From contig NC_133472.1 in the NCBI RefSeq assembly GCF_025370935.1, positions 11,012,588-11,076,587 on the forward strand: a stretch of 64,000 nt of DNA. Direction: 5' to 3'. Shown here in pieces: positions 10,781 through 22,324 of the stretch (position 1 is its first letter; each line of letters begins with the position of its first letter). Source of the stretch: Choristoneura fumiferana. Its lineage: Eukaryota > Arthropoda > Insecta > Lepidoptera > Tortricidae. The position numbers and the translations under genes are program-made. The notes beneath the pieces were generated by a model that saw only the letters and a list, made by a program, of their open reading frames with translations, was not told where the DNA came from and ran no database searches.

Positions 10781-11021
10781 CTTAGTGTCCGGTTTAGGTT
10801 TAGTCGTATGCCTGTGCACGCGCCATACTTTCGTAAACATAGCACCATAAGCCATAGAGAATCCTGTAGCTAAGAGCCAGGCACGAGCTGAACAAAGGGC
10901 GGAGAAGTGGTGGGGCTGGACCCATCGCCCATCAACCCCTAAGGCCACCGCCGCGCCTAGACATATGCAGCATCCACACAGCATTACCGTGTTGCAAGCA
11001 GGGTGCGACCACTGGATTACC
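10781..11021 (-). CDS. GABA-B-R1: GABA-B-R1 exon 10 (helices 2 and 3)
   Basis: Supplies the last base of codon 502 and residues 503-582. It contains intracellular loop 1 (VIQWSHPACNTVML), TM2 (about 512-531), extracellular loop 1 (GVDGRWVQPHH), C545, and TM3 (about 547-567, ARAWLLATGFSMAYGAMFTK). The conserved KVWRVHR start of loop 2 follows. TM2 is rich in cysteine (C511, C517, C519, C520, C522). The donor is AAG before GTAAGG. Confidence 0.96.
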
Positions 11022-11243
11022 CTGCCAAAATAAAACAGAAGTAAAACTCTGAAATTTATGAACACAAAGAACGTTTCCGTTTAACGACGGCCATTATTCG
11101 CAGCAATAAAAATAAAATATATATTCGGTTATTACTGCACATCGAAGTGTGAAATTTAGATACTGTTTGCCGTTGATATTACAGCTTAAAGAGTTTTATT
11201 ATACGAGTATGAACTGAGCCCTGGTGGTTTTGGAGGTATCAAA

Positions 11244-11297
<54 letters not shown>

Positions 11298-11529
11298 CGG
11301 CGGTGTTGGTATGGCAGGTGTTTTGATGATTAATTATATCAGAATTCTATCCCCTATTTCCGAATTACAAAAACGCCTTTTTAGCCGCAGGTGGATGACA
11401 GCAAGGACATCGTTACGGATTTTAGTCGTGTCCCATTTCCTATCTTAAGCACAATACACCTGGATCATGGGCCACAATCTGAAGCAGTCTAAGTTTAAAA
11501 GGACTCAAGAACTACTTAGTTCTTGTTAC
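11022..11529 (-). other. Intron 9 of GABA-B-R1
   Basis: Phase 2 intron of 508 nt (donor GTAACA, acceptor GGCAG). Its only notable content is the CA dinucleotide repeat at 11246-11295. Confidence 0.88.
11246..11295. repeat. (CA)25 microsatellite
   Basis: Fifty bases of uninterrupted CA in intron 9; likely polymorphic in length. Confidence 0.97.
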
Positions 11530-11680
11530 CTTCTGTGTCGATGCACGCAGTTGAATATGATGAGAGCTAGCGCCGCTATGATGCCAGCCACACACAGAGA
11601 CGCCATGCATGCAAACAGCGGCAGAGACACCGTCCTTAGCTCGTTCACAATGACTGTGCGGTCAGGAGGGACCTTGCCAC
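11530..11680 (-). CDS. GABA-B-R1: GABA-B-R1 exon 9 (linker and helix 1)
   Basis: Completes codon G452, encodes residues 453-501 and leaves in phase 2 within R502. The acceptor CTAG precedes GTGGCAAGG. It starts with GKVPPDRT, the short linker between Venus flytrap and membrane typical of GABA-B (which lacks the cysteine-rich domain of other class C receptors). TM1 follows (about 468-494, VSLPLFACMASLCVAGII and on). It ends in the basic HRHRR of intracellular loop 1. Confidence 0.96.
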
Positions 11681-11984
11681 CTAGTAAACAGAAAAGAGAA
11701 AAGGAATAAGTCAAAAGTCAAGTCAAAAGCAAAATGAAAGTTCTGATAAAAGAGCTGGACTGTATCTAAAACGAACTAAAAAAATTATACTCGGTATCTC
11801 AAACAATAATTTATTAATTTTTGTTTTTTTCTTAGTTTTATTTTAATTTTCTTGACCTATTTTGGTTTCTTTGATAATACGGTTGTGTAAAGTGTTTTTC
11901 ATCACACTTGCTCGTAAACAGTGTCGAAACATGCAGGCTACCTTGGTTGCAACCCCCCAAATAAAACCCTCGATCTTAATGTCC

Positions 11985-12085
11985 TTTTCATGAAACCCGT
12001 GGTCGGTAAATGAGTCATTGCGCGTACAAATTTTCTTGTCATGAAGCCCAAGGTCGGTAAATGAATCAGTGCCCGTACTGATGTT
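11985..12085. repeat. Two-unit tandem duplication, about 55 bp per unit
   Basis: TCATGAAACCCGTGGTCGG and TCATGAAGCCCAAGGTCGG each begin a unit that continues TAAATGA.TCA.TGC.CGTAC. Two diverged copies; no coding role seen. Confidence 0.6.
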
Positions 12086-12236
12086 GCTGCGCGCTCCTGC
12101 TGCAGGAGGAGGGAGAGGGGGAGGGCCGCGCTACCAAGAGCGCAGCCTAAGGTATCGCCAATATTTGGAACAATTATGTATTTTTTTCTTTTAGAAATAT
12201 AAAAATTTACTCGCAAATGTGATTAAAAACATTTTA

Positions 12237-12350
12237 TGTCGCACGGGCGGTACAAGAATTACGAACATCGACTCATTAAAGCCCTCAGTCTTCGACTTCG
12301 GGCTTCTAATAGACTCTCGTTCGTAATTCCTTATTTACCGCCCTTAAGAC
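12237..12350. repeat. Long hairpin, about 114 bp
   Basis: The outer arms GTCGCACGGGCGGTA and TTTACCGCCCTTAAGAC pair imperfectly. The inner arms AATTACGAACATCGACTCATT and its partner around TCTCGTTCGTAATT also pair, as do GCCC/GGGC at the centre. Probably a foldback module belonging to the adjacent repeat at 12362. Confidence 0.45.
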
Positions 12351-12361
12351 ACAATGTATTA

Positions 12362-12830
12362 TTTGATCTCAGCAGCTCAAACAGGCAGGTTTTGCTATGA
12401 AAAATCAGTGAGCAATATCGTATTTTAACGAATTAATGTTTATGACCGGTTTTTAAAGAAAAAGGGTTCTATCAGACAACATTTTTAATTTTTATTCAAT
12501 TTTTTGGAATAATCCAGATAAACTAACAAAAATGCAACGTTGCCAGCTCAGCAGGTATAAACCCTCTTTAAGTAAGTACTATATTTATTAATTAACAATC
12601 GGATTATACTTAAAAAAAAAAGATATTTTTTGTCTTCTAAATATATACGTGGTTTTATTTTAACCTTTTATTTAAATGTTCTCGCTGCTCAGGTGAAAAG
12701 TTGTATGTGTCACACGAGACCAAAGTTTTTTGCATCTCGTGTGTTTGAATTCCTCGCTGATCTCAGGATTCTAACTTAGAATCACTCGCTATCGCTCGTG
12801 ATTAAATTGTAGTATCCTTCGCTTATTTGC
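12362..12830 (-). repeat. GATTC-word repeat family, internally deleted minus copy
   Basis: Reads inverted relative to the two long copies at 29809 and 31724. It shares the distal block (AGCAAAACCTGCCTGTTTGAG) and the proximal block (AAGTTGTATGTGTCACACGA and the GAATC..CGAGCG.AGCGA..GATTC hairpin words). The middle present in the long copies is missing. Confidence 0.6.
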
Positions 12831-12831
12831 T

Positions 12832-13270
12832 TTAGGGTACCTCCCATAGACGTAGTGGGGGTGATTTTTTTTCTCATCCAACCCTATAGTGTGGGATATC
12901 GTTGGATAGGTATACCATTAGGGGTTTGCTAAGACGATTTTTCGATTCAGTGATTTGTTTGCAAAATATTCAACTTCATTAAAATAGGGCGTCCCCCCCC
13001 CTCTAAAATCTAAACCGGTGGCTGGAAACATTTTAAAAAAATCACAATGGTAGTAAATATATCAAACTTACAAGGAAAACTATAACGGCTAAGTCTGCTT
13101 GAGAATTATTAGTAGTTTAAGAGTAAATAGCAGCCTAAGGTATAAAATATACCTAAACTTGGAAGATTCCGTATATAATACGAAATCCTTAGAAAAATGT
13201 TACTTAATTTTTTCGTAATGGCTACGGAACCCTATTTTGGGCGTGTACGACACGCTCTTGGCCGGTTTTT
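12832..13270 (+). repeat. GGCCGG-terminated interspersed repeat, 5'-truncated copy
   Basis: Runs from TAGGGTACCTCCCATAGACG to the common end CGACACGCTCTTGGCCGGTT. It aligns by eye with the copies at 42001-42611 and 47641-48318 and, inverted, with 63214-63630. No ORF. Class unknown to me. Confidence 0.75.
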
Positions 13271-13689
13271 TCAACTCGGTAATCGATAGCGGTCAAGTTG
13301 AAGTCGCAGATACATAGAGCCAAACTTTTTTCTGACCTCACCTATTGAATTCAATTTAGATTCAAACAACAACAATACAATATTACTACCTACTATAGTG
13401 ACTGTTGTTTTTGTATTGTTATATAAACATAAATGATTAAGTTCAATGATTGCCGTAACATTTGCCAACACATCATGGTTACAGGTAAAGTTATTATAAG
13501 CATGTAAATAACGGTCGGTTGAATCACACGATTATAAAACTTGCAATAGAGTTTTGAAATTTATCAATCATTCTCATCCATTTTTGTTTACTTTTACATT
13601 GCCTTTGTGCTCACCGGGTGTTAAAAAGAACTACCTGATAAAAAATAAGACTAACAAAAGATTTAATAATTGTTAAAATGTTCTTTTTA

Positions 13690-13880
13690 CAACCTGTCAT
13701 TCAGAAAAGTAACTTTTCCACCCTGACACTTGAATCCCTCATTACGCTCAGGATTCTACTTTAGAATTCCTCGCTACGCTTAAGATTCTATTGTATAATC
13801 CTTCGCTACATTCTGGATTCAATGTACCGTCCTCGCCGTAAATACATCATTTTGCTCCCTTGTGACACAAATAACTATTT
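13690..13880 (-). repeat. GATTC-word repeat family, terminal fragment
   Basis: Reading minus from 13880 it starts ATAGTTATTTGTGTCACAAG, then the hairpin words GAATCTTAAGCGTAGCGAGG and GAATCCTGAGCGTAATGAGG. Same order as in the copy at 29809. Confidence 0.6.
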
Positions 13881-14061
13881 CATAATATCTAATCGCCAAA
13901 ATTAATCAATGGCGTGCCTAGCAACGGTCTGATACCATCAAACAGCGAACTATACATAATGTAGATATAGTTTCAACTAACACGTAATGGCATTGTCTTA
14001 TTACCCATAACTTTCAGTGTAACCTTTGATGCGAAACAATGCCGCGGTCACGTGTACGTAC

Positions 14062-14203
14062 CGACCCAGCGCTCCATGTCTAGCCAAGTCAGGTTGTCAG
14101 CTTGCGTGTCGTAGTACCCAAGTTTAACGTAATGCTTCTCCGACAGTTGTTCGATCTGAGTCAACGCAATGCGGTCACCTTGAGACGAAAACGCGACCAA
14201 ACC
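14062..14203 (-). CDS. GABA-B-R1: GABA-B-R1 exon 8 (end of Venus flytrap)
   Basis: Residues 405-451 plus the first base of codon 452, between a CCAG acceptor and a GTACGT donor. The block GLVAFSSQGDRIALTQIEQL and then KLGYYDTQADNLTW is the C-terminal lobe strand-and-loop region found just before the membrane linker in insect GABA-B subunit 1. N441 sits in an NLT sequon. Confidence 0.96.
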
Positions 14204-14573
14204 CTGGGAACAGATGAATATAAATGCATTTTGTTCGTTGCAAGCGACACGGAGGCACAAAATGTATGAATGTTTTAATAACCGTGATAAGAAAATAATT
14301 CTTGCTTTTTCACTTTTAGGACTAGGTACTAATCACTGTGCCGATCTTAAAATGAAGTAATTTTTATTTAGACTGTACAAATTATAGTAAAAATCCTAAA
14401 CATGTTTTGGATAGAGATCTACACAGAGCGATCGAGATAAATAAAAAGTAGGTACTTAAACATTACAGCAATGCTTATGTTATTGTTAGGATTATTTAAA
14501 ATTTAAAACTTACTCGTAGTTATATAGCATTGTTTAAGTTCGCCAATCTTGTGAAATATGTGACATGACTTAC
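14204..14573 (-). other. Intron 7 of GABA-B-R1
   Basis: Phase 0 intron of 370 nt, AT-rich, with no recognisable insert. Confidence 0.9.
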
Positions 14574-14701
14574 CGAAACTCCGAGGAATGACGTAGAGTT
14601 TATAGCCTCGTAAATGTCGTCTGCAATCTTTTTGTTGGTGTACGTGAAATTTTTGAGACTCAAGCCACTTTTTTCTAGTTTTTCCATCGTTTTGTTGAAC
14701 G
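14574..14701 (-). CDS. GABA-B-R1: GABA-B-R1 exon 7 (Venus flytrap)
   Basis: Completes codon A362 and encodes residues 363-404. The acceptor is TTTGCAG before CGTTCAAC and the donor is TCG before GTAAGT. The product FNKTMEKLEKSGLSLKNFTY then NKKIADDIYEAINSTSFLGVS matches the family segment after the AYDAVW helix. N364 and N379 are in N-glycosylation sequons. Confidence 0.95.
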
Positions 14702-14787
14702 CTGCAAATGACGCGACTGGTTGAATAATGTTTATATGACTAAATCATGTACTTTTTTTGATATCAATTATTGTGAAGATGAGATAC
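14702..14787 (-). other. Intron 6 of GABA-B-R1, shortest in the gene (86 nt)
   Basis: Phase 1, donor GTATCT and acceptor TTTGCAG. It contrasts with the 9 to 13 kb introns upstream. Confidence 0.92.
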
Positions 14788-14903
14788 CTAGAGCGACTGC
14801 CCAAACCGCATCGTAGGCCAGGGGTGCTTCTTGGTACCCCTCTGGATACCTCTCTCCGTCGATGTCATATCCGGCCTCACGCAGAGCCTCATTCAGTCGA
14901 GAT
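14788..14903 (-). CDS. GABA-B-R1: GABA-B-R1 exon 6 (Venus flytrap, GABA-contact glutamate)
   Basis: Supplies the last base of codon R323, encodes residues 324-361 and leaves in phase 1 inside A362. It contains YPEGYQEAPLAYDAVWAVAL. E348 corresponds to the glutamate that holds the amino group of GABA in the human subunit 1 structure, so ligand binding should be intact. Confidence 0.96.
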
Positions 14904-15974
14904 CTGTTTACACAACGCAAACAAATGACGAGCGCTACTTCCATCACCACTACGCCACACAATCCCAGCCGCTCAACGAACTCATTACTTTCTGAGCCAG
15001 CTACTTATACATCCCTGCTAAAAAGGTCGCAATGGAGTTTTAAGAAATTGTATAAATGCTAAAAAATACTCTTGAATAAGTATTTTTCCCGATTAAAAAT
15101 TATGTAACTTTGTCCTTGCCTTAACGGAAGGACCCGTGTTTATCATTAATAAAAACACAAAGACAGACTTCAGCTGAAATTGAGAGCGGAAAGGATTTTA
15201 ATTAAAGAACGAGTAATTTTAAGAAAAATAAAATCTTTGCTTCATTTACAGGTTAAGTAACTATGCTCACTGGAAGTCTGAACGAGTACTCAGAATTTGA
15301 TTGTTCTTAAGGCCTCGGGAATTGAATATTTTTCGTTAAACAGTGAACAACGCCGAATTTTTATTTCGGTTATTTAGTAAAATTTAATCTTACTTAAAAA
15401 TGCGGCATCGTTAAAAACAGCTAAATAAGTCAATTTGTAAGTTAATTAACAGAAGAAAGCTTTCTTCGGAGAGTGCAACTCGCTTGAGGAGTTTATTGTC
15501 CTTTAGATTGGAGCACAAAAACACTTCTTCTTAAATAACATTCTTATGTGATGGAGTCACAGATAACAATAAAGTCCCGTCACGAATCGCGATATCGCAT
15601 ATCTCTAGGCATTTTCGACTCGAGAGTGTCGCGCGTCGCGAGAATAGAATATTATTTTATGTTCCATTTCACCGTGTAAAAGTAGTGACAAAAGGCTTTA
15701 TGCGGCTGCGGACTGCGACAATATCCGTCACCTGTCTTTGGCCTACAATATTTTTGCGGTATTTTATCATAAAAAAGTAAACTATTTCTCGCTGCGGGAT
15801 ACAATATGTTTAAAGTTGACATTCGCACCAGCTGAATAGCGTTTATATTGTGTAAATAATACTCGCATTGCCACATGTCAATTTATAAGCATTCTGAAGA
15901 ATACTTATAAATTGGAGAAATGAGAATTCTTACGTAAGAATCACTTGGGAATTTATGATTTTTTTGAGAAATAC
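14904..15974 (-). other. Intron 5 of GABA-B-R1
   Basis: Phase 2 intron of 1.07 kb with donor GTATTT (weaker than most in this gene) and acceptor AACAG. No mobile element or gene recognised. Confidence 0.85.
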
Positions 15975-16143
15975 CGAAAATCTTCGGAGGTCATCCCGGA
16001 AATGGTGGTCTGGTTGGCGTTTTGGTTCCACATGAGCGCTTCGGTGGTGAGGTGCCCCTCCGCCGCTTCGCGCATCTGCTCCACAGTGCAGTCGATACCT
16101 TCCTTTTCTAAATTGGTCTCGAACCAGTTGTCCTCGTACCATC
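15975..16143 (-). CDS. GABA-B-R1: GABA-B-R1 exon 5 (Venus flytrap, GABA-contact tyrosine)
   Basis: Completes codon G267, encodes residues 268-322 and leaves in phase 2 inside R323. It opens with WYEDNW, where Y269 corresponds to the tyrosine contacting GABA in human subunit 1. The run CTVEQMREAAEGHLTTEALM then NQTTISGMTSEDFR is strongly family-specific. N310 lies in an NQT sequon. Confidence 0.96.
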
Positions 16144-17059
16144 CTAAAAAAATAATAATATCTAAGTACGACCATTTTGAGTAATTATAATCATGAGTAG
16201 GTAGGAACCTACTGTGTAATACAATTTTCGAGTAAGCATTTGTAAGAACGATGCTCCTCCCGCGGTCATTATTTATCTCGTTTCTCCATCCATTTCCCTT
16301 GTCCTGTTTGTCGGGAACCGAGCCCGTGGCGTAGAAATGTGTGTTTGTTGTATTGTCTACGCTCAGCCTGTAGCTAGGTATTTCTTTAAATCTGAACAAA
16401 ATATTATTTAAGATGTATTTTATTTATATTTATTCTTTTCGACTCAACATACAACATATAAACAAGAATGATGCTTCAGAAATTTTTCAAGAGAAGCTTG
16501 TTATGATTAACTTAAAATTGAATTATTACATTATACAACTTAACTTATGTTATAAGAAAGAGCATACCTATAATGGGGTAGAAAAATACCGGCGAGTTAA
16601 GGCGGTGATGACTCCCTCAAATAGATGAACGTGTCGATTATTTTGATACGAAGTACTCTTTAGTGGAGGGGTTTTATGGATCGTAATAAACATTTATGAC
16701 GGAAGTAAAAAGATTTTCAGAGGCTGTATTAAGGTCAGCCGGACGTTGATAACCTGCCGAACTGGGATCCGTCGCTGGCGCCGCGCCAGCCTCCCTCAAT
16801 GAGCCGCACCTTCAATGATTCTGCGCTCTATACTAAATAATATGCACCCATGCTGTAACTTCTTAAATTATCTATTATATCTGTTACAAGTCGGTGTCTT
16901 TACATTGAAAATATTTAAGAACTTTTGTTTATTGCTTATTTTATGTTGTACTTTAATACATTTTTATTTGTGACGTCTAATAATTATAACCAAGCCTTTG
17001 AATAAAACTGTTACTACAACAATAGAACCCAAAACAATGATTTTTAGAATTATTGTCTG

Positions 17060-17358
17060 TTTGTCTTTGTCGGTTTGTCTGTGCGCTTGCTCACGCTAAC
17101 CTCTGAAATGGCTTAACCTAGAAGAAGGTGGTTTTCGGTAATTAAAAGAATTTCATATAGTCTGTCCACACATGTCATTTGGCCATGTCCGTCTGTTTGT
17201 TTGTCTGTTTGTTCGTATGTCATAGGTATTTTACGCGGAAACTATGAGTACTGTTGATCAAAGATTGATGGCAGGTATATTTTGTTAACAGGCAGTTAAA
17301 ACAACATCCGGCTGAGATATATCTAAGTCCACACAGACAAAGTCGCGGGCACAGCTAG
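17060..17358 (+). mobile_element. Helitron-like 3' end, 5' end unclear
   Basis: Ends GTCGCGGGCACAGCTAG followed by T, the form of the 3' terminus of lepidopteran Helitrons (CTAG, inserted before T). The upstream part is rich in GTCTGTTTGT and lacks the usual TC start, so the left limit is arbitrary. Confidence 0.35.
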
Positions 17359-18186
17359 TCATATTATAAAAATAGTACTCCTACTCGTATGCCACACGCA
17401 CGCTCGGATTCTACAAGTATATAGTATTATGTTATAACATACCTTCAGTAACCAGCCATAAAGATTGTACCTACACATGTACATGTCTTTGGAAAGAGAC
17501 TCGGCTAATTTAGGCTTTGTAGAGAGTTTACGATAGCATCTTTAGGAAAAAAAGGGCACTATCCTTTTTCTAGTAGTTGCAACAGCTCATATAGATAAAG
17601 TTATAAACTAAAGACATAATAATTTGAAGTATTTAATAAACATCTTTATTTACATAAATATTTTGCAGGCACCACGTAACGAGGTATTGTTCAGCTATAA
17701 CAGACAATTATTATTAGGCATATAACACGAAACGTCCAGGTTTTTATAAGCATAACATACCAGATATGGTTATAGAATTTGGAAGCTTAAGAACTTTCAT
17801 CCCCGTCGAATTTTAAAAGCGCCGAATAAATGATCTCGGGTTCCGTTCTTATAGGATACGTCGTTCTGTCTGTCAAGATCCTCTATCTCGAAACCGCCAT
17901 ATCATGAATTGGATTAAAACCCTAAATCGTTCAATACTCCCGAAATCTGTGAAAAAATCAAACTTCTAACAATCATCAAAAGCTACAGTCATAAAAAGTT
18001 TGGCCATACAAATTGGCTTAACAGAAAAATTTAGGGCACTTCCGGCTGACTCGATTTTTTTGCATAAAGTAGCTCTTAATCACAATAAATAAGAAAAATC
18101 TCGTCAACATGCGACAATTTGCTATGAGCTTAAACACTGCTAACACTGCATATTTCCTCTGCTAAACGTAAAAATTTCAAAAACGT

Positions 18187-18670
18187 TTGAACAAATATCT
18201 ATTTTATTTCTTATAATGTCAAATGAGTTTCACAAAGATCATTTATCTTCAATAATGACGATTTCCATAAGTATAAAGTTTCATTTATTTCACCCTCTCA
18301 CTAAAAAACGCGCGACAAATATCTATTTTTCTCTTATCACGTGCCCAAATGGCTAGTTTAATAAATATTTATCGATTTATCTTCAATACGACCTTCCATA
18401 TAAACTTTCAACCCCTATTTCATCTCACAGGTCGAATTTTCAAAAAAGCTCAAACAAATATCGATTTATTTCTTATTAAGGCCTAAATGCCAATTCATGG
18501 TTTTATACGACGACCTTTTTTTCGCAATAAAAGATAGAGGTCTATTCTATCTCTGCACCAAATTTCATCAAATCGGTTCAGCCGTTTAGCCGTGAAAGCG
18601 TAACAGACAGACAGAAGACAGACAGACAGACAGACAGACAGAGTTACTTTCGCATTTATAATATTATATG
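18187..18670 (+). mobile_element. Non-LTR retroelement 3' tail with degenerate tandem units
   Basis: Three diverged units of roughly 115-120 bp start with ACAAATATCTATTTTATTTC-like words (18191, 18317, 18457). They are followed by CAAATTTCATCAAATCGGTT, a (CAGA)n run and TTACTTTCGCATTTATAATA. This order (tandem 3' UTR units, then the conserved tail) is familiar from lepidopteran RTE-like copies. No coding part is present. Confidence 0.45.
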
Positions 18671-19014
18671 GAAGTATGATTAAGTCCATAAAGATGAAGT
18701 ATTTATTTGATACCTATAAAACGCCACTTAATAAATATGATGATTGATGCACGGTCGCCAGTGTTCGGAAATCGTCGTGAACAGCCAATTGTCTTTTTCC
18801 GAAGACCGATCTACAATCTTTATCGCCGAGTACTGTAGATTATTTAACAGGCACCCGTGCCTAACGAGGCTTAGGATTGTTCAGCTATAACTTTAACTAG
18901 CACAAATATTGGATTAGGCAGATAACACGTAGAATATGAGGGTCGTTTAAGTTCCTGAGACTGAGTTGGGTGACTGAGATCTATGTAATATAATAGGTTA
19001 CTTATAAACCTTTA

Positions 19015-19173
19015 GACGACCAGATGGCCTAGTGGTTAGAGAACCTGACTACGAAGCTTGAGGTCCCGGGTTCGATTCCCGTGTCGGGGCAGATATTTGT
19101 ATGAAAAATACGAATGTTTGTTCTCGGGTCTTGGGTGTTTAATATGTATTTAAGTATGTATCTATATCTATAT
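19015..19173 (+). mobile_element. tRNA-derived SINE, family 1, left part (interrupted)
   Basis: tRNA-like head with GGCCTAGTGGTTAGAGAACC (box A) and GGGTTCGATTCCC (box B). Then comes the family body CGAATGTTTGTTCTCGGGTC and TTTAATATGTATTTAAGTAT. The body is cut at 19173 by another element and resumes at 20068. Compare the uninterrupted copy at 51000-51262. Confidence 0.85.
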
Positions 19174-20067
19174 GTCGGTGGCCGATCGTAAAATCCGCCA
19201 GATCACGAAATTCCTAGGCATATCGCGAAATGCCGCCATTTCATGAATTGGCTAAAGGACATCCGCCATATCGTTCAAAACTCACCGTTTAACGATTTGC
19301 CTAGTGATGTTTAGGCAGATCTTAAAATTCCTAGGCATATCATGAAAAGCCGCCATTTCATGATTTGGCCAGTTTAGGCAGATCATGAAATTCCTAGGCT
19401 GATCATGAAAGCCGCCATATCGGTTCTGGCACTTCGCCGGCCGCTGCCGCGGCACGCTCGCTTCGCTCGCTCGGCTCGTGCATCGTAATCACAATTAATA
19501 CTGACCACTCCTCGCTTCGCTCGTTGTACCTAAATTTTTCTTCTTTTCGGCATATCACGATGTGCCCGGTATAGAGCTAAGAATATCGACGAATGCGTTG
19601 CTCTAATCGATCTGCAACAAAATACTAACCTCTAAAATACGGGCAGACGTTCATGCGTTTTTCAAATTGTGCACAGAATCCGTTTGATTCACATAAAAAG
19701 AATGGAGCTGAAGCTTCTTTTGCACTTCTATTTTGATTTTGAATTCAATCACTATTTTCGGTTCAAAGATCATTTTCTTGTGACGCCGACATTTGTCACG
19801 CGATAAACAAACACGGCCGGTCAGCTGGTCACGGCCGCCATTGCATACGCAGCGCCACCAGCGGTCAAAAAATAAACTATTTTACGATTTGCCCGGTAAT
19901 AGAGCAAGTAATATCGACGAATGCGTTGCTCTAATCGATCTGCCGTATTATCTCTCAGGAACATCGTGATATGCCTGGCCTACATTTAGGCATATCATGA
20001 AATGGCGGCGTTTCATGATATGCCCAGGAATTTCGTGATCTGGCGAATTTTACGATCGGCCGCCGAC
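19174..20067. mobile_element. Word-array element inserted in a SINE (copy 1, about 894 bp)
   Basis: The left end TGTCGGTGGCCGATCGTAAA and the right end read inverted (TGTCGGCGGCCGATCGTAAA) pair, and pairing continues through CGCCAGATCACGAAATTCCT. Between them both sides carry repeated variants of the word AGGCATATCATGAAATGGCG. The centre holds GCTCGCTTCGCTCGCTCGG. It splits SINE family 1, so it was mobile after the SINE inserted; the target duplication is AT-only and ambiguous. A shorter sister in opposite orientation is at 37866-38412. No transposase. Confidence 0.7.
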
Positions 20068-20190
20068 ATATATAATTATATTTATCCGTTGCTTAGTACC
20101 CATAACACAAGCTTTGCTAAGCTTACTTTGGGACTAGGTCAATTGGTGTGAATTGTTCCGTGATATTTATTTATTTATTTATTTATATTT
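20068..20190 (+). mobile_element. tRNA-derived SINE, family 1, right part
   Basis: Resumes the SINE cut at 19173: TTATCCGTTGCTTAGTACCC, then GGGACTAGGTCAATTGGTGT, ending in a TTTA repeat tail (20168-20188). Confidence 0.85.
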
Positions 20191-22324
20191 ATATAAACCA
20201 TTATGTTTATGTTAAAAACGTTCCGTAATAATCAGTGATGTTTCATGTTTACGAGCGCCAGCGAGGTAGGCCATTTCGATTATAAAAGACAAAACCTCCC
20301 TACAGCAATTAATTCTTCAAACAAAATTAGCGACAAATTCCAAATAAAACAAGTGAAGTTTGTTTTCACCGTTTGAAGAATTGATTTGAAAGACAATCAC
20401 CATTCCCAACATCCGTCACATTGTTTCCCGCTCGAAATGGATTCATGAATATACAAAACGGCTCTTATTAACGTCCCGTTTCAGTATTACGATTGTTCAG
20501 TCAAAGATAACATTAACAAAAGCGCCGAAAGTGACATCTGTGAAACGGAACTCTTATGCGCCGTTTGATCCCTTTACGTCAAAAAGCGGGCGATGTTATG
20601 AATAAAACGAACAAATTGAATCACACTCTTCATAATTATTAAAGCTAATAGAGAAATAAAATTTCACTGTAAAGCACCTGTGGGCTGAGAGGATCCCGTC
20701 CGCATCTTGATGCGTAGCTCTTTATACCCCGGCTCGTGATAGAATTAGAATAAACCAGCATACCGGCGGAGCGCAGAAAGCGCGTACAATGACATGTGTG
20801 TATTTATTACAAGAGTGTTGTTGTTCTAATATAAAATACATAAGGAATCTCGTGATCCACTCTCCTTCTAATATTTTTGAAACGGGATTATTTTCCGCTA
20901 TTATGGCCATAACAATGATAGGATGAAAGTATAAATGCAATCACTTAGGGTGGGGCTACGTGGCATGGTCCCTCAGCCGCTGCCGCTGCCTCCCAGGTCG
21001 GCTTATCCCGTGAGCAAGGTGCGCCGACCCCGGGATCAAACGTCGTGTCGATCACGCGTCCTTCAGGTTGACATTCAAAGGTAATTTATTTTCTTAGCCT
21101 TCCTGTTACTTTCTATGGATAATCGTTTGATGAAATACGATCACTGCGTGCGGGAGGCAAATTCAGGTTATGTATTGGTTTCTATAGTTAAGAGTTTTTT
21201 GACGTTATGAGGGTTTTAGATAGAACTTCCTTAGTACATATTGGTTGATTATATTTTATCTTTAGCAAAATAAATTATTTGGTTACATAATTGATTTCGT
21301 GTATTACCTTCAGTCTTCGCATTAGATTAGATATACCTACGCAGGTTTTGGACATAGAGTCGAGGTGAACGGATTGTCACGCACACAGTGGCATCATATT
21401 TATTTATGTACCTATTCTATTTCTTTTTGTAGTACCGATAGCAATAACAATAACCAAAATTTCTGATATACAAATCTAAGCCGTTAAGTGTAGGTAGACG
21501 CTCTATGCTCTATCCACGCCTCAACAGGGGAGATGACCATAATAAAATCTATTTCCAAATGAGTATCAAGCGATTAACGACATATTATTATTTATGTATG
21601 GAAGATAGCTAATTATTCGTTGTAATAATTCGCCATCAACCGGCTGAAAGTGCTTTATATCCATTGAGACCAGTTACGGCGTCGTTTTCTCGTGCAACGA
21701 AAATGGAAATGAGATTTCGGCTTACAACTTAAGAGTTTCATGGTTTTTTCCTCTACTTAATTTAAAGAACACGCTTTATATTTCCTGATGATTCGCGCGG
21801 CTTTATCTAAAGCAAGCAAGGAACGCTTCACTGCTCACCACTTTAATCTGGTGTTTTTCTCACTTCCATTACTGTCGCGTTGTGGTTTCTCTCCCGGGAA
21901 TCATTCGGGGAAATTCATTAATAAATAACGCAGTCAGCCCTTCGAGAACGATTTATAAAAAGTTCACGACGGAGTCAGATGTTGCTTTAAAAGATGTTGC
22001 CTAAGCCCCTCGAGATCGTAAATGTATGCAATATTTATCATACGTAAACGAGCGCGTGCTTTGCTTGGCTAGTAAATAAGTAAAATAAACGTCCGAGTGC
22101 TCGACACGCTAATGCCCAATAGACGACACCCGTAAGACACACATAAGATTAAAGATGCCAACCATTGGGACAGTGACGAGCACTTGTACGTTTACCTTAA
22201 AAGGATATATTTTCTGACAACTTTCTGCATTAGGGTTAGGCCAAAGCAAGAAGGGGCTGCGGGGGGGGACGTTTCTTTTTTATTATCTTATGCTATGCTA
22301 TATTATTATGCTGAGTTATTCCAA

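Larger units (their letters stand above)
11681..14061 (-). other. Intron 8 of GABA-B-R1
   Basis: Phase 1 intron of 2.38 kb (donor GTACGT). It is largely occupied by repeats: a two-unit tandem at 11985-12085, a hairpin at 12237-12350, minus-oriented copies of the GATTC-word repeat (12362-12830, 13690-13880) and a GGCCGG-family copy (12832-13270). A few remaining AT-rich stretches show nothing. Confidence 0.85.

Noticed and set aside
17041..17100. Plus-strand host gene in intron 4
   Set aside because: Only short frames; the region is better explained by Helitron-like and non-LTR tails.
20941..21080. GC-richer stretch in intron 4 considered as an alternative exon
   Set aside because: No open frame with splice sites and no family similarity; left unassigned.
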